From the NCBI GenBank assembly GCA_002507205.1, contig DAZF01000005.1, positions 1 through 20,198 on the forward strand: DNA of 20,198 nucleotides. The letters run 5' to 3'. The translations under genes and the position numbers were made by a program. Within the stretch, counting starts at the first letter, position 1. Each line of letters starts with the position of its first letter. The stretch is from Methanolobus sp. UBA32 (GTDB taxonomy: Archaea; Halobacteriota; Methanosarcinia; Methanosarcinales; Methanosarcinaceae). Under the pieces are notes generated by a model. It did no database searches, was not told the origin of the DNA, and saw only the letters and a program-made list of their open reading frames with translations. Shown piece by piece: positions 1 through 6,423 of the stretch.

Positions 1-341
1 GTGGTATTTGAAACGATTGTAGAGGATTCTTTTTGTTTCTTGTTAGGAAAACCTTTTTTCTCTCTAAAAAACCGTGTAAATGCAGATTCAAGGTTGACAA
101 GTGAATTTAACAATGATTGTGAGTTTACTTCTTTTAACCATTCGTGTTCTCTTTTCAATTCATGAACCAACATATTCTGTAAATCAAATCTTGACAGATG
201 CTTCTTTTCTGTTTCATAGGCTTTAATTTTGTTTTCTAAAGCCCAATTATATGTAAACCTACATGCACCAATATGTTTCATAAGGGATTCTTTTTGCCCC
301 TTGTTAGGATACAAACGATATTTATAGGCTTTAAGCATCAT
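1..341 (-). CDS. tnpB: TnpB-type IS200/IS605 (IS1341-like) protein, N-terminal part, cut by window edge
   Basis: Reading the minus strand from the ATG at 341-339 gives 113 open codons that run off the left edge. The start MMLKAYKYRLYPNKGQ, then GACRFTYNWALENK and later EVNSQSLLNSLVNLESAFTRFF, is the typical N-terminal helix-turn-helix region of OrfB/TnpB proteins. A second ATG lies at 338-336. In the family, TnpB is an RNA-guided DNA nuclease carried by IS200/IS605 elements; its RuvC catalytic residues and the guide-RNA scaffold at the 3' end would lie outside the window. No tnpA is seen upstream (342-493), so this may be a tnpB-only element. A TATA-like minus-strand stretch at about 356-368 could drive it. 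Whether the full gene is intact cannot be judged. Confidence 0.85.
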   Translation of the reverse strand, partial: MMLKAYKYRLYPNKGQKESLMKHIGACRFTYNWALENKIKAYETEKKHLSRFDLQNMLVHELKREHEWLKEVNSQSLLNSLVNLESAFTRFFREKKGFPNKKQKESSTIVSNT

Positions 342-493
342 CAACTACTATAGTTTAACAATATATATAGTTTTTATAAAATCATAAGAACATCTAAATG
401 TCACTTTGTAGATAGTACGCCTTTCATCTTCCACCTTACGGAAGGAGATTTCTCGGCTTAGAAGTTAAATAGTCAGCAAACATATTATGGATT
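342..493. promoter_or_regulatory. Divergent intergenic region between tnpB and the PINc ATPase gene
   Basis: AT-rich at 345-400. For the plus-strand gene, TTAAATAG at 465-472 lies about 26 nt before the ATG at 494, which is the archaeal TATA-to-start-site distance, and no purine-rich ribosome site is present. This suggests a leaderless or nearly leaderless mRNA. For tnpB, the alternating TA stretch at 356-368 is the best TATA candidate. A small hairpin (CTTCC 428-432 / GGAAG 440-444) sits between them; it may belong to an IS200/IS605 end, but the element boundary cannot be fixed. Confidence 0.4.
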
Positions 494-2359
494 ATGGAAG
501 AAAGTGCACGAAACAGGCAAAAGATAGTCCCTGATACGAGTGCTGTCATCGATGGTATCCTTTCAGGAAGGATACGTGATGACGGACTGAGGGACGTTGA
601 TATCCATGTCCCGGAAGCTGTGGTGGCTGAACTGGAAGCCCAGGCCAACAGGGGACTTGAGATTGGATACAGAGGCCTTGAAGAGATACAGGAACTTCAG
701 CGATACGCATTGAAGGGTAACATCAGATTATTTTTTACCGGACCCAGACCAAACCTTGATCAGGTAAAGCTTGCCAAGGGCGGCGAAATAGATGCACTGA
801 TAAGGGAGACTGCAGAGAATCTTGAAGCGAAATTCGTCACTGGTGACAGGGTGCAGTCACTTGTCGGAAAAGCAAAGGGACTTGATGTTGATTTTGTTAA
901 GCCTCCTTTTGAGGAATTCGGACCGTTGCTTGTTGATCAGTTTTTCACGCCTGACACAATGTCAGTTCACCTGAAACATAAGGTATGTCCAATGGCAAAG
1001 AGAGGATCCATTGCAAATGTGAAATATGTGAAGATAAGAAATGAGCCATGCACATACCAGGAACTGAAAGTAATATCCAGGGAACTGCTGGAAAGGGCAC
1101 GCGCTGACCAGGAGTCATTTACGGAGATGTCCTTTAGCGGTGCTTCAGTACTCCAGATAAGGAATATGAGGGTCGCCATATCCAACCCTCCGTTCTCCGA
1201 CGATGTGGAGATAACCATTGTCCGTCCGATAGCGTCGGTGTCACTGGAAGAGTACCGCCTGAGCGATATGCTGAAGGAAAGGATACGCACGCAGAGAGGA
1301 ATACTCATTGCAGGACCACCCGGAGCAGGAAAATCCACTTTTGCAGCAGGTGTCGCTATTTATCTTAACGACGGCGGATTTGTTGTCAAGACCATGGAAT
1401 CACCCCGTGACCTGCAGGTTCCACAGGAAATCACCCAGTACGCACCACTTGACGGCAGCCTTGAGAATACTGCAGATGTACTCCTCCTTGTGCGTCCGGA
1501 CTATACTATATATGACGAAGTACGCAAGACCAGGGACTTTGAGATCTTTGCGGACATGAGACTTGCAGGCGTGGGCATGATCGGAGTTGTGCATGCAAAC
1601 CGTGCGGTTGATGCCATCCAGAGGCTTATCGGCAGGGTAGAGCTTGGTGTGATACCCCAGGTCGTGGATACTGTGATATTCATCGACAAGGGAGAGATCG
1701 CAAAGGTGCAGGTGCTTGAATTCACGGTGAAGGTTCCGGCAGGCATGATGGAAGCCGACCTTGCCAGACCTGTTATACTTATTTCCGACCTTGAGACAGG
1801 CAAGAACGAATTCGAGATATACACCTACGGAGAGCAGGTAGTTGTTATGCCCCTTGGTGGCGAGCAGAAGAGGAACCCGGCCTGGAAGTTTGCAGAGGAA
1901 GAGGTGAAGCAAGTCATCGGCAACTATGCAAACGGCCCTATTGAGGCGGAAATGGTCTCAGACACCCGCGCTATGGTGCGTGTGGGAGACAAGGACATGC
2001 CCAGAGTAATAGGTAAGAGCGGTAAAACCATCGACGATATTGAGAAGATACTTGGCATCCATATCGACGTACGTAAGTTCGAACCCGGAGAGGAACGTAA
2101 ATATCAGGAGACCGGGGAGCGCAAACCACGGGAGAATAAGGAATACCACCCCATCATCGAACGCACAAGAAAACATATTATCTTCAATGTTCCCGAGGTA
2201 TCAGGCCGTGATGTGGAAGTCTATGCAGGTGAAGGATTCCTGTTCTCAGCAACTGTCAGCAGACATGGTGAGATCAAGGTAAGGTCGAATTCAGATGTAG
2301 CCTTTGATATTTTTGAGGCTATGCAAGAGGGCGAGGTCATCCGGGTGAAGGAAGTCTGA
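494..2359 (+). CDS. PIN-ATPase-KH protein (archaeal PINc/VapC-type nuclease-like domain with T4P-type ATPase)
   Basis: 621 aa in three parts. The N-terminal PIN domain has VPDTS (Asp14), a Glu-rich AVVAELEAQ at 43-51 and VTGDR with Asp118. The central PilT/VirB11-like ATPase has Walker [10 protein letters not shown] (274-282), a DEVR segment (341-344) and a HAN motif around 367-369. The C-terminal KH RNA-binding domain has GKSG at 507-510. This order is a conserved, widespread archaeal family, usually annotated as PINc/VapC family ATPase; an RNA-linked role is inferred from PIN plus KH. The ATG at 494 fits family N-termini and lies about 26 nt after a TATA-like box. Sampled GC is about half, well above the neighbouring accessory genes. 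Its last 12 codons recur, slightly changed, at 3787-3825. Confidence 0.93.
   Translation: MEESARNRQKIVPDTSAVIDGILSGRIRDDGLRDVDIHVPEAVVAELEAQANRGLEIGYRGLEEIQELQRYALKGNIRLFFTGPRPNLDQVKLAKGGEIDALIRETAENLEAKFVTGDRVQSLVGKAKGLDVDFVKPPFEEFGPLLVDQFFTPDTMSVHLKHKVCPMAKRGSIANVKYVKIRNEPCTYQELKVISRELLERARADQESFTEMSFSGASVLQIRNMRVAISNPPFSDDVEITIVRPIASVSLEEYRLSDMLKERIRTQRGILIAGPPGAGKSTFAAGVAIYLNDGGFVVKTMESPRDLQVPQEITQYAPLDGSLENTADVLLLVRPDYTIYDEVRKTRDFEIFADMRLAGVGMIGVVHANRAVDAIQRLIGRVELGVIPQVVDTVIFIDKGEIAKVQVLEFTVKVPAGMMEADLARPVILISDLETGKNEFEIYTYGEQVVVMPLGGEQKRNPAWKFAEEEVKQVIGNYANGPIEAEMVSDTRAMVRVGDKDMPRVIGKSGKTIDDIEKILGIHIDVRKFEPGEERKYQETGERKPRENKEYHPIIERTRKHIIFNVPEVSGRDVEVYAGEGFLFSATVSRHGEIKVRSNSDVAFDIFEAMQEGEVIRVKEV
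2321..2352 (+). repeat. Direct repeat copy 1: 3' end of the PINc ATPase gene
   Basis: The 20 bases ATGCAAGAGGGCGAGGTCAT at 2321-2340 are identical to 3787-3806. After one mismatch, the next 11 bases (CGGGTGAAGGA) are also identical, so 31 of 32 match. This copy is inside the intact gene and encodes [11 protein letters not shown]. The two copies are 1466 bp apart. Confidence 0.85.
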
Positions 2360-2374
2360 TAAGATAATAGTTAC

Positions 2375-2416
2375 ATGGGTTGTGATGCATTCCCTGCATC
2401 CCCATCTTCTTTTTTT
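2375..2416 (+). terminator. Stem-loop plus T-run terminator after the PINc ATPase gene
   Basis: ATGGG (2375-2379), a 4-nt bulge, GATGCA (2384-2389), a 5-nt loop, TGCATC (2395-2400) and CCCAT (2401-2405) form an 11-bp stem. A T-rich tract with seven consecutive T (2410-2416) follows. It lies 15 nt after the stop codon. Confidence 0.6.
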
Positions 2417-2447
2417 CAAACGTTGTCTTAAAGAATATATCAAAATG

Positions 2448-2460
2448 TTTTTATATTTCT
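2448..2460 (+). promoter_or_regulatory. TATA-like box upstream of the 377-aa membrane protein gene
   Basis: An AT-only stretch (TTTTTATATTT, 2448-2458) is centred about 28 nt before the ATG at 2482. No ribosome binding site is visible between them, so a leaderless transcript is likely. Confidence 0.4.
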
Positions 2461-2481
2461 GAATTGTTAATTTATAGTTGA

Positions 2482-3615
2482 ATGGAAATAGACATAAAAC
2501 GTGGTTATGAGATACTTCCAAACAACAATGTCGTTTTCGGGATCAGAATCACTAATAATACTAATCTTGTCATTTCTGATGTACAGGTTATCCTTGATTA
2601 TAATGAATCACTTTTCAAGTTGCAGAAAGACAGGATTCTGAAACTGGGAAACATACCCCCGAGCACAGCCCTGACTGCTAAATTCACCCTGAAGCCTACA
2701 GGACGCATACACAGCGAAAAAATCGAAGCAAGCATAATCTACCGTGACCCAAAATGGGAAAAACACATTGTTGATATGCGACCAAAGGAAGTACAGCAAT
2801 CCAATACCCATTCAACCCGGATTTCAGAAATTGACCAGAGCAATAATGATGGTATAGCTGTCAAAAAAGATGGAGCTGTTGCTGGCAAAAATAATCAAAG
2901 CCTGCAAGATGAAGATGTTGCAAGAATGTATGATAGATATCTAAAAGAAATCGAAAGCAAACGAAACGAGACTGAAGAGAAAAGCGAAGTTGGTATCATT
3001 CCGTATTCCCATAATCCGCGTCCCTCTGACAAAAAACTTAGTATTCTTCGCAGCACAGCCCCACCACGTAAAAAAGAAGAAACTAATTTGGAAGGATATA
3101 AAAAAAGCAAGAAGAAAGTTCTCAGACAGATGTTGTTCATCATGATTTTTTTTATTGTTGCAGGTTCCTTAATGCAAGCCCCCATAATTAAAGAAAATAT
3201 AGGTGGCAAGTATGGAATAGGGGGAACAAATTCCAATGAAACGGAATTGATAGTGACCAATTTTCTCAATGCAGTGAATGATAGTCAGTTCAGTATTGCT
3301 TTTAGTATGTATCAGGGAGAAGATGTTCTTGTTCCCGCAAGTATTCAAATGCTGTTCAGTAACGGAGGAATTGAACCGGATAGCATCAAGCAGATAGATA
3401 TTGTGTCAAATGAAACCGAAGACGATACAGCGGTCATATCAGTAAACTGTACTGTAGCCAGTTTTAATATTCTTGGAAAAGAAATTGGCATTTCAGTTAT
3501 ACCGGTCTATTTTCAGCTACATGATATTGAGCAGGGTTGGACAGTAACAAATGTTTCATTTATCCAGCCGTTTGATATTGAATCCAGTAAAGCAGCAGAA
3601 GTGATTCAGCATTAA
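2482..3615 (+). CDS. Membrane-anchored protein with N-terminal Ig-like domain and C-terminal NTF2-like domain; function unknown
   Basis: 377 aa, not matched to a named family. Residues 1-100 look like a beta-sandwich of the adaptin/CARDB type (VQVILDYNES, LGNIPPSTALTAKFTLKP). Residues 105-212 are polar and end in a Lys-rich stretch (KKSKKKVLR), followed by one hydrophobic segment at about 217-234. Residues 252-365 (ETELIVTNFLNAVNDSQF ... GWTVTNVSF) resemble an NTF2/DUF4878-type alpha+beta domain and carry several N-x-S/T sites. Positive-inside reasoning puts the N-terminus in the cytoplasm and the NTF2-like domain outside. The gene stands alone behind its own TATA-like box. Sampled GC is about 38%, lower than the PINc gene before it, and it lies between two copies of that gene's 3' end, so it may be an inserted cassette. 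Domain names are pattern-based. Confidence 0.75.
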   Translation: MEIDIKRGYEILPNNNVVFGIRITNNTNLVISDVQVILDYNESLFKLQKDRILKLGNIPPSTALTAKFTLKPTGRIHSEKIEASIIYRDPKWEKHIVDMRPKEVQQSNTHSTRISEIDQSNNDGIAVKKDGAVAGKNNQSLQDEDVARMYDRYLKEIESKRNETEEKSEVGIIPYSHNPRPSDKKLSILRSTAPPRKKEETNLEGYKKSKKKVLRQMLFIMIFFIVAGSLMQAPIIKENIGGKYGIGGTNSNETELIVTNFLNAVNDSQFSIAFSMYQGEDVLVPASIQMLFSNGGIEPDSIKQIDIVSNETEDDTAVISVNCTVASFNILGKEIGISVIPVYFQLHDIEQGWTVTNVSFIQPFDIESSKAAEVIQH

Positions 3616-3751
3616 CGAGCTTCCAAGCTCCTGATCAGAATAAACACAATCAGATATAACAAATTCGGATTTATTAAGTACTTCGTCCTGTGGGGGTAAA
3701 GGAAGCAGCCACCTGTATCCTTGAAGTATCCTGAACAGCTCTTGTGATAAG
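3616..3751. other. Non-coding stretch after the membrane protein gene
   Basis: No convincing gene. A short perfect inverted repeat, GAGCTT (3617-3622) / AAGCTC (3625-3630), directly follows the stop codon, but no T-run follows, so it is at best a weak terminator. Nothing else is recognised before the hairpin-type repeat starting at 3752. Confidence 0.4.
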
Positions 3752-3786
3752 AGGTGACCACAAAAAAATACGATTCGAATGTGGGC
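3752..3786 (+). repeat. Partial third copy (C) of the dispersed 42-bp hairpin repeat
   Basis: AGGTGACCACAAAAAAATAC followed by GATTCGAATGTGGGC aligns with the copies at 4836-4877 and 5557-5598 if 2 nt of gap are allowed in the A-run. The left arm GGTGACCA (3753-3760) is the exact reverse complement of the TGGTCACC right arm of the other two copies. Its own right arm breaks down at the point where the duplicated PINc tail begins (3787). Confidence 0.5.
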
Positions 3787-3825
3787 ATGCAAGAGGGCGA
3801 GGTCATACGGGTGAAGGAGGAATGA
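3787..3825 (+). pseudogene. Detached duplicate of the 3' end of the PINc ATPase gene (direct repeat copy 2)
   Basis: Twelve codons plus a stop read [12 protein letters not shown], against [12 protein letters not shown] at the end of the intact gene. Over 39 bases there are four differences, and the first 32 bases differ at one. No further homology upstream is convincing, so only the tail is present. A 3' end duplicated around an intervening segment is what insertion or recombination at a gene end would leave. Which copy is the original tail cannot be told from this window alone. GGAGG (3816-3820) and CCTCC (3841-3845) could pair around the remnant's stop codon. Confidence 0.75.
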
Positions 3826-3889
3826 AGGCTTGTAACATGCCCTCCAATTTAGATTTTATTCAGTAATTCGTGAGATGGTGCAGGAAGAG

Positions 3890-4312
3890 TTAGTGATGTG
3901 TGGTTAGATATTCTGCGACATATCTGGCAAATTCATCGAAGTCATCCAGTCTTTCGGTCAGGAACGTATACAGAATATCGAGGTCTACTTCTTCGTACAT
4001 GTGAACAAGGATATTTCTAAAACCTGCTGCCTGAGCGAATTCTTCTGCAAATTCACCAGGAATGATTCTGTTTTTGCCAAGTATCAGGAACACACTTCTG
4101 TACATCTCAGGCCTTTCAAATCCTTCTCTTGATATTATTATTTCACCAATGTCTATTGCACTTTCGATGGCAAGCTGAAAATTGCGCTCAACAGCGCTGC
4201 GAAGTTCGTAATTGTTCTCCAGCTCGCTGCTCCCGGCATCTACGGACTTCAGATAACTGACACATCTCTGCATGAAACTCAGTTTCCGGAGTATCTTATC
4301 ATCATCACGCAT
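3890..4312 (-). CDS. hepT: HepT-like HEPN ribonuclease toxin (DUF86)
   Basis: 140 aa, all-helical, with the HEPN catalytic signature R-x4-H-x-Y in RNILVHMY (Arg99, His104, Tyr106). This is the defining motif of HepT toxins, RNases of the DUF86 family. Its ATG directly follows the TGA of the upstream mntA-like gene with no base between them (GCTTGAATGCGT), so translation is very likely coupled. In the family, MntA AMPylates HepT at the Tyr of the RX4HXY motif and neutralises it; the Tyr is kept here. It could alternatively take part in an anti-phage response, as the pair sits about 1.3 kb from the restriction island. Confidence 0.88.
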   Translation of the reverse strand: MRDDDKILRKLSFMQRCVSYLKSVDAGSSELENNYELRSAVERNFQLAIESAIDIGEIIISREGFERPEMYRSVFLILGKNRIIPGEFAEEFAQAAGFRNILVHMYEEVDLDILYTFLTERLDDFDEFARYVAEYLTTHH

Positions 4313-4759
4313 TCAAGCCAGCCCCTGTTCCATAATCCTTTTGAGGAGATTTTGATTCAGGCGGTCCTCATAGTATTTCCAGTCCAGATACGTTGACATG
4401 ATGCGATGCTCCACATCCACCCTCAGGCTGTGGTCCCTTGCATGGATGAGGACGTTTGGTTTTATTATCTCAAAACTAAGCACGGGTGATGTATCATTGA
4501 TTATCAGAAGGTCAATACTGTCGCTTTGGAGTAAAGTTGCGAGACTGCCTATCAGTTCGATGCGTTTATGGTTTCTCTGTGCTTTTGTCAGCGATCCTGA
4601 CAAATAGACACCTATATCGATATCACTCAGGATGCCAGCTTTCCCCTCTGCCATGGACCCGAAAAGGTAGGCAAGCTCAACGTATTCCTCATTCTGAAAG
4701 AACTCTTTGAGGAGAGGGATGAGTTGTTCTTTTTCGTAGACTTGGATGCTCGTGTTCAT
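4313..4759 (-). CDS. mntA: MntA-like minimal nucleotidyltransferase antitoxin
   Basis: 148 aa. The polymerase-beta superfamily active site is complete: GS at 34-35, ten residues, then DID at 46-48 (GS-x10-DxD), with a third acidic residue at Asp83 (SIDLLI). These are the metal and NTP binding residues of MNT proteins. It is the first gene of a two-gene operon with the HEPN toxin gene and is expected to be its AMPylating antitoxin. A TATA-like minus-strand sequence (CTTATAAAC, about 4799-4806) lies 40-47 nt upstream of the ATG and would give a leader of about 18 nt; no clear purine-rich ribosome site is seen. Length and motifs are normal for the family. Confidence 0.87.
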   Translation of the reverse strand: MNTSIQVYEKEQLIPLLKEFFQNEEYVELAYLFGSMAEGKAGILSDIDIGVYLSGSLTKAQRNHKRIELIGSLATLLQSDSIDLLIINDTSPVLSFEIIKPNVLIHARDHSLRVDVEHRIMSTYLDWKYYEDRLNQNLLKRIMEQGLA

Positions 4760-4835
4760 GGATATCGGAGAGGAATGTTTTCTAAATTTTTCTATGTGTT
4801 TATAAGTAATAAAGGTTGAGTGATTGTCCCTTTTT

Positions 4836-4877
4836 CACAGGTGAACACAAAAATACCATCAGAATATGGTCACCCAT
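4836..4877 (+). repeat. Dispersed 42-bp hairpin repeat, copy A
   Basis: Starts CACAGGTGAACACAAAA and ends ATATGGTCACCCAT. It matches copy B (5557-5598) at 33 of 42 positions without gaps, and eight of the nine differences are transitions. The arms GGTGAACA (4840-4847) and TGGTCACC (4867-4874) pair with one mismatch around a 19-nt loop. Copies A and B bracket the methyltransferase gene as direct repeats. Confidence 0.7.
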
Positions 4878-4922
4878 CCAAACCAGAATAACATCGCAAC
4901 CAGGCAACTAATTCTGTTGCTT

Positions 4923-5480
4923 TTAAGCCTTTTTCAACACTACAATTTTATCAGGAAAACGTTTTGGCCTGTCCACAACCACAAACCCCGCATCACTTGC
5001 GATTCTGATGGTTTCTTCAAATGCCTTTTTTGAAACGTGCAGCGGCGGTTCTGCCATGTAGACCTGCCCATCTTTTTTAAGTAGCGATTCCAGTTCCCTG
5101 AAAAATGCTTCTTTATCCACTACCTCATGAACCATATAGAAAAGGAAAACAAAGTCAAAGTTCCCGGACACCCCTATCCTGTCTTCATCACACCTGTGCA
5201 GCACGATATTCTGACCAGCACCCGACCTCCTGATCTTTTCCCTTACCTTCGCAAGCATACCTTCCTGTAAGTCTACAGCCACCACCCGCCCGCTCTTCCC
5301 GACCATGTGGGCTATGTCAAACGTGAAAAATCCCGGACCGCACCCAACTTCCAGCACGTCCATCCCATCCCTTATATAGGGTGCGAGGATTTTCTGGGGG
5401 TTCTGCAGCAATCTGCGAAATTTGCTGTCAAGTCTGCCGGAGCGTTCTACGGGGCAGATGTGGGTGATATTGGAGGTCAT
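4923..5480 (-). CDS. Class I SAM-dependent methyltransferase, substrate unknown
   Basis: 185 aa with a Rossmann methyltransferase core. Motif I is VLEVGCGPGFFTF (42-54), motif II is VVAVDLQEGM with Asp70 at the end of strand beta2, and the post-II/motif IV region is FDFVFLFYMVHEV (108-120). It resembles the small methyltransferase domain 11 (UbiE-like) proteins common in methanogens. The substrate cannot be read from the sequence; protein, lipid, quinone-like or metalloid (arsenite-type) methylation are all possible. The gene is monocistronic, with a TATA-like minus-strand sequence (ACTTATAGTA, 5508-5517) about 30 nt before the ATG. It is flanked on both sides by copies of a 42-bp hairpin repeat, which suggests it moved or was framed as a unit. 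Confidence 0.82.
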   Translation of the reverse strand: MTSNITHICPVERSGRLDSKFRRLLQNPQKILAPYIRDGMDVLEVGCGPGFFTFDIAHMVGKSGRVVAVDLQEGMLAKVREKIRRSGAGQNIVLHRCDEDRIGVSGNFDFVFLFYMVHEVVDKEAFFRELESLLKKDGQVYMAEPPLHVSKKAFEETIRIASDAGFVVVDRPKRFPDKIVVLKKA

Positions 5481-5556
5481 TACGACTCTGTCCTTTCGAT
5501 TCTGACTACTATAAGTATAGAAGTTGTATTCTGAGGTTAAATATCCCTGTCTTTAC

Positions 5557-5598
5557 CACAGGTGGCTACAAAAGTGCTATTGGGATATGGTCACCCAT
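5557..5598 (+). repeat. Dispersed 42-bp hairpin repeat, copy B
   Basis: CACAGGTGGCTACAAAAG through ATATGGTCACCCAT. The arms GGTGGCTA (5561-5568) and TGGTCACC (5588-5595) pair at all eight positions if two G-U wobbles are allowed, around a 19-nt loop as in copy A. It lies about 76 nt upstream of the methyltransferase gene and 40 nt past the end of vsr, at the left edge of the defence island. Confidence 0.7.
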
Positions 5599-5638
5599 TT
5601 GTGACACTTCACGAATTTATAATAACTGATATGATGTG

Positions 5639-6049
5639 TTAAGCAAGGAAAGATATTATCTTTTTCCACAGAGGTTCTAGATTTTTTTCTTTGGTTTCAC
5701 ATTCCCAGATAACCAAATAATTCCAACCACTATCCTCCAACTTCAAATAATTTTCTGAGTCCCGGATTACATTAGCTTCTATTTTTTGCTTCCAGAAATC
5801 AGTATTTGATTTTGGCCACGTGAAATACTTGCATTCGTGCCTGTGCCAGAAGCATCCATTTATGAAAATTGCTTTTTTACGACCGCGAAAAACAATATCC
5901 GGTTTACCTGGTAAATCACGTGTATGAAGACGATAGCGATAGCCATTTTGCCATAGCCACTTTCGAACAATCATTTCCGGTTTTGTGTCTTTTCCTTTTA
6001 TACGTGCCATATTGTAACTGCGTTTTTCAGGAGAGTGTACATCAACCAT
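5639..6049 (-). CDS. vsr: Vsr family very-short-patch repair endonuclease
   Basis: 136 aa, full length for Vsr. It nicks 5' to the T of T:G mismatches that arise when 5-methylcytosine deaminates, and so pairs with the cytosine methyltransferase gene of this island. By position, the catalytic Asp51 (LPGKPDIVF) and His69 (GCFWHRHEC) match the E. coli enzyme. The presumed zinc ligands Cys66, His71, Cys73 and Cys117 are all kept. Position 64 is Asn where E. coli Vsr has His; the wider family often has Asn here. The N-terminal KRSYNMARIKGKDTKPE is a family hallmark. The start ATG gives the usual N-terminus. It faces away from the MORC operon and shares a 374-bp divergent region with it. It has the same upstream motif as dcm. 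Confidence 0.95.
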   Translation of the reverse strand: MVDVHSPEKRSYNMARIKGKDTKPEMIVRKWLWQNGYRYRLHTRDLPGKPDIVFRGRKKAIFINGCFWHRHECKYFTWPKSNTDFWKQKIEANVIRDSENYLKLEDSGWNYLVIWECETKEKNLEPLWKKIISFLA

Positions 6050-6423
6050 TATTTCGCCTTAGCATAAACTGTTTTATTGAAATCGTAAATCAGATAATTT
6101 GTGCCTAAATAGCATATGAAAACATAATATATTAGAATTTTGAGAACAGATGTTTAAACCTGTGTTGACAAGCTTTGTAAGTAACAACTGAACATCGATG
6201 AAGATGTTAAACTGATGATTAAAAACTATTTTTTAACAAGATTCTAAGAAAAACAGAGTCATACATCTGTATTGATTTTATGAAATACCCCTAGACAAAA
6301 TATATTTATGATGAATTGCATTCTAGTAAACATAATACAAATTTTAATTCAACCTAAATATTAGCACTGATTGTGACTGAGACAGAATGTAGATACCGGA
6401 TATAATCTTGCACGAATGTTAAC
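6050..6423. promoter_or_regulatory. Divergent vsr / MORC-operon control region
   Basis: 374 AT-rich bases without a gene. It contains the vsr-side motif at 6096-6110, an inverted repeat AACATC (6191-6196) / GATGTT (6203-6208) with a 6-nt spacer, and a wider one TGTTAAA (6205-6211) / TTTAACA (6232-6238). A TATA-like GATATAATC (about 6398-6406) lies about 20 nt before the MORC ATG, and another AT-rich box is at 6299-6308. The first inverted repeat has the size of a dimeric repressor site. No ribosome site precedes ATG 6424, so a short or absent leader is likely. The start-site assignment is tentative. Confidence 0.45.
6096..6110 (-). promoter_or_regulatory. Shared motif upstream of vsr (matches the dcm upstream copy)
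   Basis: On the minus strand ATTTAGGCACAAATT, 46 nt before the vsr ATG. The copy at 15374-15388 reads ATTGAGGCACAAATT, 41 nt before the likely dcm GTG. 14 of 15 bases match, in the same orientation relative to each gene. It may be a regulator or upstream promoter element common to the two 5mC-linked genes. Confidence 0.45.

Noticed and set aside
428..444. Hairpin read as a terminator or definite transposon end
   Set aside because: Only five base pairs with no T-run, and no second copy in the window to define an element end.
1400..1912. Minus-strand 170-aa open frame inside the PINc ATPase gene
   Set aside because: Antisense shadow of a gene whose domains and motifs are intact; no family resemblance, promoter or ribosome site.
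2895..3269. Minus-strand 124-aa open frame within the membrane protein gene
   Set aside because: Antisense to a better supported gene; the composition looks like the complement of Lys-rich sequence.
3556..3806. Two overlapping minus-strand frames around 3556-3806
   Set aside because: They run across a stop codon region, a repeat and the duplicated PINc tail, with no start signals or recognisable domains.
3752..5598. CRISPR array made of the three hairpin repeats
   Set aside because: The copies are hundreds of bases apart with genes between them, are degenerate, and no cas gene is present.
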